Shown here piece after piece: positions 42,462 to 51,905 of a DNA stretch of 64,000 nucleotides. Made by a program: the position numbers and the translations under genes. The stretch comes from Firmicutes bacterium OM04-13BH (GTDB taxonomy: Bacteria; Bacillota; Clostridia; Lachnospirales; Lachnospiraceae), in assembly GCA_003481745.1 (NCBI GenBank), contig QULP01000004.1, positions 310,001 through 374,000 of the forward strand. The letters run 5' to 3'. Numbering within the stretch: the first letter of the stretch is position 1; each line of letters begins with the position of its first letter. The notes under the pieces are model-generated. The model was not told the origin of the DNA. It worked only from the letters and a program-made list of their open reading frames with translations, and made no database searches.

Positions 42462-44615
42462 TTACTCAACATCATCAACCCAGCGCATTTCACCCGGTTC
42501 CATATCTAATTTGTATACACAGTTGCCATTGATGTAAACCTCTGTGTACTGTGCTTCGGATGAATTGTTAATTACTGCAATCTTCTTGCTCTTCTGGAAT
42601 ACGGTTACTTCAGTATCCACATTTGTTACATAATAACGTTTCATCTCATTCTCCATACCTGCTGCATAATAAATCGCACGCAGAAGAATTCTACAGTTCT
42701 GAGGAGAATATGGAAGACCTGCAAAATAAACACTATGTCCTTTTCCATATTCATTTACAACTAACTGGCTGTATTCTCCGTCCATTGCAAGGACTTGATA
42801 ATTTTTGCCCTGTGCGTAAACTCGGCTTGTTCCCTCACCAAAGTCTACTTCTCCATCGATATCTTCTAAGATGAAATGAGTTGCATCCAGTTCATTATAC
42901 TTATCTGTATTAAGTGAGAAGCACATCTCACGGTCTACACCAAGTACATCAGATAACTGGAAGAATCTTCCCTGATGCTGGTAAGCAGTCGGTTCACCCA
43001 CTCCGATGAATCCGCCTCCCTGGTCAACGAATCGGCGAATACTTGTTACAACCGCTTCATCAATCCAGTTTTCAGCTCCACTAAACGCAGTATATGCGTC
43101 TCCAACATTGATAATTACTTTGATGTCTTCCGGAATTCCGTTTTTCACATCATCAAAAGAGATAAATTCTACTTCGAATGGCATTCCACTTAAGCATTCC
43201 AATACGCCTTCTGCGGAATAAGTTTCTCTATGCCAGATTGCATGATGTACCTGATTAGACATCCATCTTCTCTGGCTACCCCAACAATTGAGAATTGCCA
43301 CCTTAAATGGTGCTACATAAGAAGGAGTTTCCTTCATATTTTCATGAATTTCTCTAAACTCTGTAACAACCTTCTGAATTTCATCAATAAATCCTGGCCA
43401 GTTACTTGCAAGTTTTAAATATCCGCCGTATCCGATTCGATCCAATGGAGAACGAAGCAGCGCACGTCTGGCTTTTCTCCAGTTATCTCTTGCTTCTCCG
43501 ATTGGGTCTCCGCCTTCTCCAAACACATCCGGGAAGAAGTATGGTAACAGACGACCTTCTGTATAATCTACACCTTTAATATCAGAAATCATACGAAGGG
43601 TTACACCACTTCCAACGGAACCTACGACTGCATCTAAGCCGATTCCTGCAAAATACTTGCCATACGGTTCTGTTCCGATCCAATGATCTCCAAGGAACAT
43701 CATTGCTTCTTTTCCATAAGAATGTACAATGTCAACTAATTCTTTTGCCAGTGCACACACTTCAATCTGCTGGAATTCGATAAAGTCGCGGAACTGTTTA
43801 CTCGGCACGCGGAACATACTGTTGTGATATCCCTGATCTACAATGTATTCCGGACGGAATTTGTAGCCTGCCCATTTTTCAAATTTTTCTAAGATATATG
43901 GGCTTACGCTTGCGCTATATCCAAACCATTCCACATATTTTTCTCTTTTTTTATCATCAAATGTCAATGTGAACTGATGGAAAAAAGTTGTAAATCGAAC
44001 AACGTCAATATGTGGGTTTTCCTCACACCATCTTTTCAGTTTTTCTTTTACATATTTCTGAGTTTTTGGTTGTCTTACATCATAAGTCAACTGATGTGGT
44101 GTATCCTGCCAGTCATTTGTAATAAAGTTGTACATATGTACCGGATCCCAAATCAAGAATGCCAGAAAGCTGACAGTATATTCATGATATGGTATTGTCT
44201 GGATTTCAACTTCTCCTGAAACTTCATCAAATTCCCATTTATCTATAGGAACAATTTCTCCAGTTGTGCGATCGATTACTTCCCACCAGCGTTTCGGATC
44301 ATCTAATGTATTTACTTTTAACTGTTCGGTATGAAAACCTTCCATTAAACGAATACGAAGTGTCTCGCCTCTTGCGGTTACACGATCGCTAATCAAGTAC
44401 TCCTGCTGAATCTCATCCGGATTCTGCATTGCCCACTCATTATCTTTTCTTGTAGTATAATAAGTCGCATATTTCTTTACTGGTTCTGACAAAAGCGCTT
44501 CCGGCATCTCTGTTCCGTCGCAGTCCCTCAATGCATCTGCTCCTAAAAGATTTTTTAGCCGTATTGTTTCGTCAACGATATCTGCATCAGTCGGCAGCGT
44601 AAGTCTTCCCGTCAT
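42462..44615 (-). CDS. GH112 1,3-beta-galactosyl-N-acetylhexosamine phosphorylase
   Basis: Cytoplasmic phosphorylase, about 717 residues, splitting Gal-beta-1,3-GlcNAc or -GalNAc with phosphate to galactose-1-phosphate and the free N-acetylhexosamine. Stretches I recognise from bifidobacterial LnpA are GRLTLPTDAD, ADALRDCDGTE, WEVIDRTTGE, VVRFTTFFHQFTL (general acid Asp region), EAMMFLGDHWIGTEPYGKYF, YTEGRLLPYFFPD, and DNWRKARRALLRSPLDRIGY. ATG 44615 is chosen, with GGAGGG ten bases upstream; a TTG at 44633 is less likely. It is first in the operon and has a good promoter at 44668-44696. Confidence 0.93.
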   Translation of the reverse strand: MTGRLTLPTDADIVDETIRLKNLLGADALRDCDGTEMPEALLSEPVKKYATYYTTRKDNEWAMQNPDEIQQEYLISDRVTARGETLRIRLMEGFHTEQLKVNTLDDPKRWWEVIDRTTGEIVPIDKWEFDEVSGEVEIQTIPYHEYTVSFLAFLIWDPVHMYNFITNDWQDTPHQLTYDVRQPKTQKYVKEKLKRWCEENPHIDVVRFTTFFHQFTLTFDDKKREKYVEWFGYSASVSPYILEKFEKWAGYKFRPEYIVDQGYHNSMFRVPSKQFRDFIEFQQIEVCALAKELVDIVHSYGKEAMMFLGDHWIGTEPYGKYFAGIGLDAVVGSVGSGVTLRMISDIKGVDYTEGRLLPYFFPDVFGEGGDPIGEARDNWRKARRALLRSPLDRIGYGGYLKLASNWPGFIDEIQKVVTEFREIHENMKETPSYVAPFKVAILNCWGSQRRWMSNQVHHAIWHRETYSAEGVLECLSGMPFEVEFISFDDVKNGIPEDIKVIINVGDAYTAFSGAENWIDEAVVTSIRRFVDQGGGFIGVGEPTAYQHQGRFFQLSDVLGVDREMCFSLNTDKYNELDATHFILEDIDGEVDFGEGTSRVYAQGKNYQVLAMDGEYSQLVVNEYGKGHSVYFAGLPYSPQNCRILLRAIYYAAGMENEMKRYYVTNVDTEVTVFQKSKKIAVINNSSEAQYTEVYINGNCVYKLDMEPGEMRWVDDVE

Positions 44616-44667
44616 CAACACTATTCCCTCCAAACAACTTTTTTCTTATCTTTTATCTGATAGCTAC

Positions 44668-44696
44668 AGTATAGCGGACTTCAAAAACGATATCAA
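44668..44696 (-). promoter_or_regulatory. Promoter of the GH112-ABC-GH136 operon
   Basis: TTGATA (44691-44696), 17 bp, TATACT (44668-44673) reading leftward. The rest of the divergent gap carries two TTTTATCAAT direct repeats and a rightward TATAAT (44772-44777) for the AraC gene, plausible sites for the flanking AraC proteins. Confidence 0.65.
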
Positions 44697-44890
44697 TTTT
44701 ATTGTTGCTCGTTTTGTTATATTTTTTGCTATTTTATCAATAAAATACTATTTTTTTATCAATTTTTTATGTATAATGGATTTATAGAGAATTTCATTTT
44801 ACTATTTTTTCGTCTTTTTTACGAACTTTATTTACCTCACGTAACTTAACATACAAGACTCGCACATAATAATTAAAAGGATGTTTGCTT

Positions 44891-45730
44891 ATGAGTAATG
44901 AATTTATTAATCTCGGTTCCGCCAATAGCCGCCCTGAAGATTTTAATCTTCGTTATATTTCAATTTCCAAATATGAGGGTGACTGGCACTCCTTGCCACA
45001 TACACATCAATTTTCAGAACTTTTTTATGTTCTGCGTGGCGAAGGAATCTTTTATATAGAAGATAAAAAAGTCTCTATGAAAACAGATGATTTAATGATC
45101 ATCAATCCCTATGTAGAGCACACGGAAAAAACACTTCCAAATAATCCCATGGAATATATTGTGTTTGGTGTCGAAGGTCTTGCCTTCTCATTTAATGACC
45201 CAGACCAAGATGGTACTCAAGGCTATAGCTTCTATAGCTATGGTTCCGACAAAAATCAGTTTATTAACTTCGCACAACTCATGATGCGGGAGTTTCAGGA
45301 TAAAAAATCTGGATTTGAAAAGGTCTGTCATGGATTACTTCAAGTGCTTTTAGTCTATATTGCGCGAAAGCAAAACTTGTCTGTAATCTCAGACTCTTCT
45401 TTCCGGCTTTCCAAGGAGTGCGCGCTTGCTAAACGTTATATTGATATCAACTATTCCCAGAATATTACGTTAGATTCTTTAGCAGAAATTACACATATCA
45501 ATAAATTTTATCTGGCACACTCATTTACAGAATGTATCGGACAATCTCCGATTAACTATTTAACCAACCGAAGACTTGAAGCGAGCAAAGAACTGTTGAC
45601 TTCTTCGAATTTGTCGGTAACGCAGGTTGCTTCCAGTGTCGGCTTTTCATCTCAATCTTATTTCTCACAGAACTTCCAGAAGAAGGTTGGCATGTCACCC
45701 AGACAATATCGTAAACTGCACTCAAAGTAA
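44891..45730 (+). CDS. AraC family regulator, divergent from the GH112 operon
   Basis: About 279 residues. The N-terminal cupin sensor domain has HSLPHTHQFSELFYVLRGEG and VEHTE; the C-terminal double helix-turn-helix includes LDSLAEITHINKFYLAHSF and VTQVASSVGFSSQSYFSQNF. Such regulators usually activate the adjacent sugar operon on binding its substrate, and divergence from GH112 supports that. Start ATG 44891, with AAAGGA upstream. Confidence 0.9.
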   Translation: MSNEFINLGSANSRPEDFNLRYISISKYEGDWHSLPHTHQFSELFYVLRGEGIFYIEDKKVSMKTDDLMIINPYVEHTEKTLPNNPMEYIVFGVEGLAFSFNDPDQDGTQGYSFYSYGSDKNQFINFAQLMMREFQDKKSGFEKVCHGLLQVLLVYIARKQNLSVISDSSFRLSKECALAKRYIDINYSQNITLDSLAEITHINKFYLAHSFTECIGQSPINYLTNRRLEASKELLTSSNLSVTQVASSVGFSSQSYFSQNFQKKVGMSPRQYRKLHSK

Positions 45731-45736
45731 AAAAAT

Positions 45737-45787
45737 CCTAACAAGTGCAAGGCAAATTACGCTTTGCAGCTTCGTTAGGCTATTTTT
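45737..45787 (+). terminator. Terminator after the first AraC gene
   Basis: CCTAAC / GTTAGG outer stem with inner GTGCAA.GC / GC.TTGCA., then TATTTTT. Confidence 0.65.
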
Positions 45788-45896
45788 CTGCATTTAAGAA
45801 CGATTTTTTTAGCTTTTTTAGTATACTTTCTCTACTTTTCTGTTATAATGATACTTAGTGTTTGTTAATTTTACTTATATTTGGAGGCTTTTACAC

Positions 45897-46826
45897 ATGA
45901 AAAAGAAAAACGCTGTACAGACAATATCAATTCCCTCAGCTCACTCCAATAACACACTGATTCATCAAACTTCAAACGTCTCCGCGAAAATTACATTATC
46001 TGATTCTATTTTGTCCGGAGCCGTTATCGAATATCGCAAAGCCGGTTACAACTTTATTCGTCACTTACATACGAATATTGAAATTTATCGAATTCTTTCC
46101 GGCGAATGTTATATGGATATTCAGTCCGAAACACTCCACTTCACAGAAGGGGACTTTGTCATGATCCTTCCTGATGTGGTACATTCCTTTTATCTGAACG
46201 ATACCTCAGACTGTGAGTTCCAGCATATTCATTTTGATCCGGATCTATTTTCAACGATTATCCTTGATAATGATGGGATTTTTCCGATCACATTGCTTCA
46301 TGCGGTGTTATTCTCTTCCCATTTTTATTATCGACTGCGTTCGGATGCGACGATTGACGAGCAGATTCAAAAATTGATTGATCTGTATACTGCTTCTGAA
46401 AGTCTGTTTACCGCAGCAAACGTAAATGTTGCACTGATGAATTTGATGCTTTACATTCTCGATCATACCGAACCGGTGCATGAATACAAAGAACCACAGC
46501 TACAAAATAGCTATGTCGCTTATGCACTGAATTATATTCACGATCATTATACTACCAAAATCTTACAAGAAGACATCGCAATACAGTTGCAAATTTCGGT
46601 CCGCTATTTAAGCAAGATTTTTAAAAGCTATATGGGTGTGACTCTCTCAAACTATATTAATATTTATCGCATTAACTGTTCAATTGAACTAATGCAAAAT
46701 ACCAATTTAACTTTGACAGAAATTGCGCTGCAGGTTGGATTTAAAGACTCGCAACATTATTCAAAGGTCTTTATGAATGTAATTAATGAGACCCCTTCAC
46801 AATATCGAAAAACTGTTTCAAAATAA
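45897..46826 (+). CDS. AraC family regulator (second)
   Basis: About 309 residues with the same layout: cupin-like sensor (FIRHLHTNIEIYRILSGECY, VVHSFYLND) and a C-terminal AraC DNA-binding domain (QLQISVRYLSKIFKSYMGV; LTEIALQVGFKDSQHYSKVF). It is a paralogue of the protein at 44891. It lies convergent to the secreted GH136 operon and is a candidate regulator of it. Start ATG 45897 has GGAGG upstream; the in-frame extension before it has no RBS. Confidence 0.9.
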   Translation: MKKKNAVQTISIPSAHSNNTLIHQTSNVSAKITLSDSILSGAVIEYRKAGYNFIRHLHTNIEIYRILSGECYMDIQSETLHFTEGDFVMILPDVVHSFYLNDTSDCEFQHIHFDPDLFSTIILDNDGIFPITLLHAVLFSSHFYYRLRSDATIDEQIQKLIDLYTASESLFTAANVNVALMNLMLYILDHTEPVHEYKEPQLQNSYVAYALNYIHDHYTTKILQEDIAIQLQISVRYLSKIFKSYMGVTLSNYINIYRINCSIELMQNTNLTLTEIALQVGFKDSQHYSKVFMNVINETPSQYRKTVSK

Positions 46827-46842
46827 TATCTAATACAAAACA

Positions 46843-46885
46843 GGCAGGAGCGAATCATCTTCACTCCTGCCTACTTTATTTTCCT
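46843..46885 (+). terminator. Terminator after the second AraC gene
   Basis: GGCAGGAG / CTCCTGCC hairpin followed by TACTTTATTTTCC. Confidence 0.75.
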
Positions 46886-46898
46886 TTATTGCTTTATC

Positions 46899-47056
46899 AA
46901 GCGGATATTCGCAATCCGCTTTCGCTACTTGCTCATAACCAAATAGCTACTACGCAGCTTATCAGAAGGGGCTTGCCCCCCCTCCTGATACAAGCAAGTC
47001 CCCACCCCTGCTTATTGCTTTTTGCAATTGAAGCAGGGGACTTCCTTGATTTGGTT
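46899..47056 (-). repeat. 158-nt structured repeat, full-length copy 2
   Basis: Same length and architecture as copy 1, on the minus strand. It begins 5 nt after the stop codon of the secreted GH136 gene. Closing stem AACCAAAT / ATTTGGTT replaces GAACGCAG / CTGCGTTC. Inner stems are AAGTCCCC / GGGGACTT, ATTGC / GCAAT and TATCAG / CTGATA. The distal linker ATGAGCAAGTAGCG and hairpin AAGCGGA..TCCGCTT are nearly identical to copy 1. Stems vary in a compensatory way while linkers stay fixed. Confidence 0.85.
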
Positions 47057-47060
47057 AAAT

Positions 47061-50000
47061 TTAGTCTTCTTTTTTACGTTTTACTACAACAGTTCCTGCT
47101 GCCGCTGCAGACGCTGCAAATGCAAGTGCCCATGCTGTTACGTTCATTGTATCTCCTGTTTTCGGAGAAGTGATAGAGCTGCTTCCTTTTCCAGCAGAGC
47201 CGGAACCTGTAGTTCCGCTACCTGTACTTCCGCCACCTGTGCTTCCGCTACCTGTACTTCCACCACCTGCTGCTGGTTTTTTGTTGTCATCTTTCTTGTT
47301 GTCGTCTTTTTTATTGTCGTCTTTTTTATTGTCGTCTTTTTTATTGTCATCCTTCTTGTCATCCGCTGTTTCTTTTACTTTCAGATCTTTGAAGGCTTTT
47401 TCGATTGCTGCTTTTGCTTCGTCTACCTGCTCCTGAGTTACATTTTCACCGTTCAGTACGTTCTGATACTGTTCGTAAACTTCCTGCAGTTTTTTCAGGG
47501 ATTCTTCTGTATATTTTTCTTTCTCTTCTAATGCTTTCTTTGCATCTTCTGCAGTTTTATTCAGTTTTTCCATATCTGCCATGGTTATAAATGTTTCTTC
47601 TACTTCTTCTGTGATCTCAGACTCAGTACCCTCTTCATTTACTGCAGTTACAGCAACATTATACTTCGTACCTACTTTAAGACCAGTCAGCTCATATCTT
47701 GTTTCTTTTACCGGTGTCGCATTTACTTTTTCGCCATCCAGATATACATTATATCCTTCTACTGCTGCTCTTGCGAGAACCGGATCCCAAGTAACCAGTG
47801 CTTTCGTATGTTTAATTTCAGAGATTTTTACATTAGTAGGAGCGGCTGGTTTTTCCGGAGCCGGTTTTTCACTTTCTAATGTAGTAAATGTAGTTGCTTC
47901 CGATCTTGCAGATTCATTTCCTGCTGCATCGACTGCGCTTACTCTTACTGTATATTCGGTTGCTTCTGTAAGGTCTGTCAGTGCAAATTCAGTACCCGCT
48001 ACAAGCTCCTCATTTACTTTTGCTTCATTTACATATACGTTGTATCCTGCTACACCTACATTGTCGGTTGCTTCGTTCCATGTAAGCTTAGCTGTTGTTT
48101 CGGTTACTTCGGTTGCTTTTACTTCTGCTGGTGCAGTTGGTGCTTCGGTATCTGTTTCTTCTTCTGCTTCTAATGTGGTAAATGTAACAGCTTCGGATCT
48201 TGCAGATTCATTTTCTGCTGCGTCCACTGCGGTTACTCTTACTGTGTATTCGGTTGCCTCTGTAAGTCCGGTTAAGTCATACTCTGTAACAGTTACCGGA
48301 GAAGCATTTACTTTTGCTTCGTTTACATATACATTGTATCCTACTACGCCTACATTATCAGTAGATGCATCCCATGTGACTTTTGCAGTTGTCTGTGTAA
48401 TGTCAGCTGCTGCTACAGCTGTTGGAACACTTGGTGCTTCGGTATCTTTTGGTTCCTCTTTTTTCAGTGTAGTAAATGTAGCAGCTTCGGATCTTGCAGA
48501 CTCATTTTCTGCTGCGTCCACTGCTGTTACTCTCACTGCGTATTCGGTTGCCTCTGTAAGCTCAGTTAAAGCATATTCGGTACCTGTTACAAGTGTGTCA
48601 TTTACTTTTGTTTCATTTAAGTATACGTTATATCCAACTACGCCTACATTATCGGTTGCTTCGCTCCATGTAACTTTTGCAGTTGTTTCAGTTACTTCGG
48701 TTGCTTTTACTTCTGTTGGTGCAGTTGGTGCTTCGGTATCTTTTTCTGCTTCTGTTGTAAATACCACTGCTTCGGATTTTGCAGATTCATTTTCTGCGGC
48801 ATCCACTGCTGTTACAGTTACACTGTACTCTGTAGCTGCGGTAAGGTCTGTTAAACTGTATTCAGTACCTGTTACAAGTGTGTCATTTACTTTTGCTTCA
48901 TTTACATATACGTTGTATCCTGCTACCCCTACATTGTCGGTTGCTTCGCTCCATGTAAGCTTAGCGGTTGTTTCGGTTACATCTGTTGCTTTTACTTCTG
49001 CCGGAACACTTGGTGCTTCGGTATCTGCTACTGCTTTGTCTACATATGTAATAATCGGTGTGATATGCGCAGATGGTTTGCTTGGGTTTCCGCTATTCTT
49101 TGCTACGACACGGATCATATCGCCTTGAGCTACTTCAAGCTCTTCCGCTTTTTCCCAGTCTCCCACTTTCTCTTTACTATTTACAAGCGTTACACTCTTC
49201 TTCTCTGTGCCATTTACAAAGAGACTTAAGGTAACAGTTCCGTTTGCATTTCCAGACTGACGAAGATATGGTTCATCATCTTTTACGTTGAATGTAACGG
49301 TTCCGCTCTTCGGTACTCGATATGCCATTGCAGTTACAATGTCGGAGTTTGGCGGTGTAGAAAGCAGACCGTGTACGGCTGGATTTGTTGTGGTCACTGT
49401 ACCCTGTGGTGCATCAAGACCTGGACCATAATAAGTGTTTACTGCCCAGTTTGGCCATCCATCACTATCATATGTGGTCATATTTGCCCAGTCGCCGTCG
49501 CCTCTCTTCATCTGTCCAAACCATACATTTCCCTGCTGTCTTCCAACATAATCTAATGTCCAGTTGTATGTATTTTTCTGTTTCACTGTATAGTCATTTT
49601 TAGTTCCGTCTTCTGCAGTAATGCGAAGTGTCATTCCCTCTTCTACTGCAGCGCCATCTTCCAGCTCTGTTTCTCCGTTTAATACGGAAACAGTTGCGGT
49701 ATCTGCTACAGTGATATTTTCTTTCACTTCTTTTACAGTGGTCGGATTGTTTTCTGTGTAAGGAACACTCAGGTTTGTACCTTTCACTTCATAATAACAA
49801 TCTTTCAGTTCTTTATCAGAACTTGCAACTACTGTATAAGTTACATCTTCCATTCCTTCATAAGAAAGCACGATAGTAGCTCCGCCTTTTACGATATCGG
49901 AATCGCCAAGTACGTTTTCACCATTTTTAATGGTAACTTTAACGCCTGCATCTACGATAACGTTGTTAAGGAAATCTGCTACGGTTGTGTTTTTCGGAAG

Positions 50001-51887
50001 ATCACTTACGTTTGTTCCGGAAACAGTATACACATTGGATCTCAGTACAAGTGCTGCTACTGCATCACTTTCTGCTGCTCCGATTTCCGGTACTGCTGTG
50101 ATTGTATGTCCGAAGAAATCGTGATCGATTGTATAACCATTTCTATCAACTACTACTTTACCAGCATTGATTGCCGGAGAGTTTTCTGCAAGTTTGTATC
50201 CATCAAATACGGTCTTTGCATTTGGATCTTCATGTGTTCTTGCTTTTTTATTTGCTGCTACAGAATCCGGACCGGAACCTGCATCAACCAGTACTTTTGT
50301 ACCTTCATTTACTTTTACAGCAGCTGCATCGTTTGGATAAGTACTTACATTGTAGTATAAGTTATTGCTGTAAGTTTTATTTCCGTTGATGTTCCAGTTA
50401 CTTACTGTAGCCGGTGTTTTTCCTGCAAAGTAGAAGATATTATTTTCAATATCTACCGGACCACCATTACCATGAGTATAGTGCCAGATTGTATTGATTC
50501 CTTCTTTAATATAGAATGTGTTGTTGTAAACCTGACAGTTTCCGGAGTTTCCTGCCGGGTCTAAAGGTCCCATATCTTCATTCTGGCTGATGTTATAACG
50601 GAATGTATTATTGATAGATTCCGGACCACAGAACATAATTGTACTTGCAGTATTTCCATGGCTGTAGTTGTACTGATAGTTTGTTCCATCGCCATAGTCA
50701 GCATCCCATGGCTGTCCATCGCCATTTCCTTTTGATGCATTCAATGTTGTAAAACATTCATTATACTGGAAAATCGCATTTTTACATTTCCATGGCCAGA
50801 TACCTGCTGCCACACGTCCTGCCCCAACATTCTGTTTTCCGATTTCATTACCATTTGCATCCAGTCTTGGCTGCTGCTGTGAATAATCAGTAGTATTAAT
50901 CTGCTCTGAACCATTCTCAGATACATTATACTGAATCAACGGTCTGTCAAGATACATTGTTGTGATTGCATCACCACCTACATGATTTAAGTAGTTGTTC
51001 TCAATTACCACATTAGAGGACGCATATTTGTCCATCACTGCATCGGATAATGCACCTGTTGTGAACTGTCTCCACTGATAAGTGTATCCTACTGCGATTC
51101 CCCAACGATTTACTGTATCCAGAGAACAGTTTCTAATCTGGACATCATTGTATCTTGCGATTCCGGTTTCTCCTTCATTTGTTGGCTTTGCAACGATAAA
51201 ATAGATACCACCGTTTGTCATGTGTTTGTTATAAACGTTACCTGTTACGTTGTGAATGTAAAGATCATTTAATACGATATGATCTACGGTTCCATTGTCT
51301 TTTGCAACTCCGGCAACACCGGTTCGATCCATTGCATATGCATCATTATATGCTTTATCTTTTTCGGTATCGGTTGCACTGTTTCTGTCATTTGTCAGCT
51401 CAAGTCCTTCGATTTCAAGGTATTCAGCATCTTCAATCAAAATACTGGAAGATACAGTACCTTTCCATTTATGATTCTGGTTATCCAGCGGAGTACCATA
51501 GTTTAACTCCCATAATCCATGACCGTTTGTATTAATCTGTGGTCTGTCTCCTTCTCCGTAAGTAGATACTTTTACCGGAGCTTCTGCTGTACCACTATCT
51601 TCTTTTGTAAATTTAAGCGCCTGATCTTCAAATACAGAGCCTTTTTTCAGAAGAATGGTATCCCCCGGGTTAAGGTCAAGCTCATTTACCTTATCCAATG
51701 TCTGAAATGCTTCGCTTTCTGAAGTTCCTGCGTTGCTATCTTTTCCTTTTTTTGAATCAACATAATACGTTGTTCCTGATGCAGCTTCTGCTCCCTTTGC
51801 ACTAACAGGAACTGCCGGCATCATTGATGCCACTGTTGTTCCGGCAAGTACCAGCGCCAGAGTACTACTCATCCATTTTTTTCTCAT
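47061..51887 (-). CDS. Cell-wall-anchored multidomain GH136 lacto-N-biosidase
   Basis: Secreted protein of 1608 residues. Order: signal peptide (1-30), right-handed beta-helix GH136 catalytic domain (about 38-605) with the Asp cluster DGQPWDADYGD (390-400), two small beta domains (about 610-770), a beta-sandwich likely to bind carbohydrate (about 775-950), five fibronectin-III repeats (955-1441), a FIVAR-like helical segment (1442-1506), six KKDDN-type repeats, a Gly/Ser linker, and the sortase signal SPKTGD (1574-1579) with hydrophobic helix and KRKKED tail. It should sit on the cell wall and release lacto-N-biose from milk or mucin glycans. The chaperone gene precedes it by 18 nt. GH136 identity rests on recalled family features and on homology to 37630. 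Confidence 0.82.
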   Translation of the reverse strand: MRKKWMSSTLALVLAGTTVASMMPAVPVSAKGAEAASGTTYYVDSKKGKDSNAGTSESEAFQTLDKVNELDLNPGDTILLKKGSVFEDQALKFTKEDSGTAEAPVKVSTYGEGDRPQINTNGHGLWELNYGTPLDNQNHKWKGTVSSSILIEDAEYLEIEGLELTNDRNSATDTEKDKAYNDAYAMDRTGVAGVAKDNGTVDHIVLNDLYIHNVTGNVYNKHMTNGGIYFIVAKPTNEGETGIARYNDVQIRNCSLDTVNRWGIAVGYTYQWRQFTTGALSDAVMDKYASSNVVIENNYLNHVGGDAITTMYLDRPLIQYNVSENGSEQINTTDYSQQQPRLDANGNEIGKQNVGAGRVAAGIWPWKCKNAIFQYNECFTTLNASKGNGDGQPWDADYGDGTNYQYNYSHGNTASTIMFCGPESINNTFRYNISQNEDMGPLDPAGNSGNCQVYNNTFYIKEGINTIWHYTHGNGGPVDIENNIFYFAGKTPATVSNWNINGNKTYSNNLYYNVSTYPNDAAAVKVNEGTKVLVDAGSGPDSVAANKKARTHEDPNAKTVFDGYKLAENSPAINAGKVVVDRNGYTIDHDFFGHTITAVPEIGAAESDAVAALVLRSNVYTVSGTNVSDLPKNTTVADFLNNVIVDAGVKVTIKNGENVLGDSDIVKGGATIVLSYEGMEDVTYTVVASSDKELKDCYYEVKGTNLSVPYTENNPTTVKEVKENITVADTATVSVLNGETELEDGAAVEEGMTLRITAEDGTKNDYTVKQKNTYNWTLDYVGRQQGNVWFGQMKRGDGDWANMTTYDSDGWPNWAVNTYYGPGLDAPQGTVTTTNPAVHGLLSTPPNSDIVTAMAYRVPKSGTVTFNVKDDEPYLRQSGNANGTVTLSLFVNGTEKKSVTLVNSKEKVGDWEKAEELEVAQGDMIRVVAKNSGNPSKPSAHITPIITYVDKAVADTEAPSVPAEVKATDVTETTAKLTWSEATDNVGVAGYNVYVNEAKVNDTLVTGTEYSLTDLTAATEYSVTVTAVDAAENESAKSEAVVFTTEAEKDTEAPTAPTEVKATEVTETTAKVTWSEATDNVGVVGYNVYLNETKVNDTLVTGTEYALTELTEATEYAVRVTAVDAAENESARSEAATFTTLKKEEPKDTEAPSVPTAVAAADITQTTAKVTWDASTDNVGVVGYNVYVNEAKVNASPVTVTEYDLTGLTEATEYTVRVTAVDAAENESARSEAVTFTTLEAEEETDTEAPTAPAEVKATEVTETTAKLTWNEATDNVGVAGYNVYVNEAKVNEELVAGTEFALTDLTEATEYTVRVSAVDAAGNESARSEATTFTTLESEKPAPEKPAAPTNVKISEIKHTKALVTWDPVLARAAVEGYNVYLDGEKVNATPVKETRYELTGLKVGTKYNVAVTAVNEEGTESEITEEVEETFITMADMEKLNKTAEDAKKALEEKEKYTEESLKKLQEVYEQYQNVLNGENVTQEQVDEAKAAIEKAFKDLKVKETADDKKDDNKKDDNKKDDNKKDDNKKDDNKKPAAGGGSTGSGSTGGGSTGSGTTGSGSAGKGSSSITSPKTGDTMNVTAWALAFAASAAAAGTVVVKRKKED
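47838..49025 (-). repeat. Four tandem, closely similar fibronectin-III coding repeats
   Basis: Units of about 285-315 bp encode residues 955-1350. Each begins DTEAP and contains TDNVGV.GYNVY. They are alike at the DNA level, which indicates recent duplication and likely copy-number variation. A fifth, diverged unit follows (to about 47565). Confidence 0.85.
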
Positions 51888-51905
51888 GTTGTTACTCCTT
51901 CCATA

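Noticed and set aside
47022..47531. Cys/Phe-rich plus-strand frames opposite the KDDN and Gly/Ser linker
   Set aside because: Low-complexity antisense of the cell-wall linker; no start signal.
47838..49025. CRISPR-like array
   Set aside because: The repeats are about 300 bp, in frame, and encode FN3 domains; no short repeats with spacers anywhere in the window.
47581..49128. A 515-codon open frame on the plus strand, antisense to the secreted GH136 gene
   Set aside because: It mirrors the FN3 repeats (Ser/Val/Thr-rich, repetitive) with no RBS or known domain. It is a codon-bias shadow of the real minus-strand gene.
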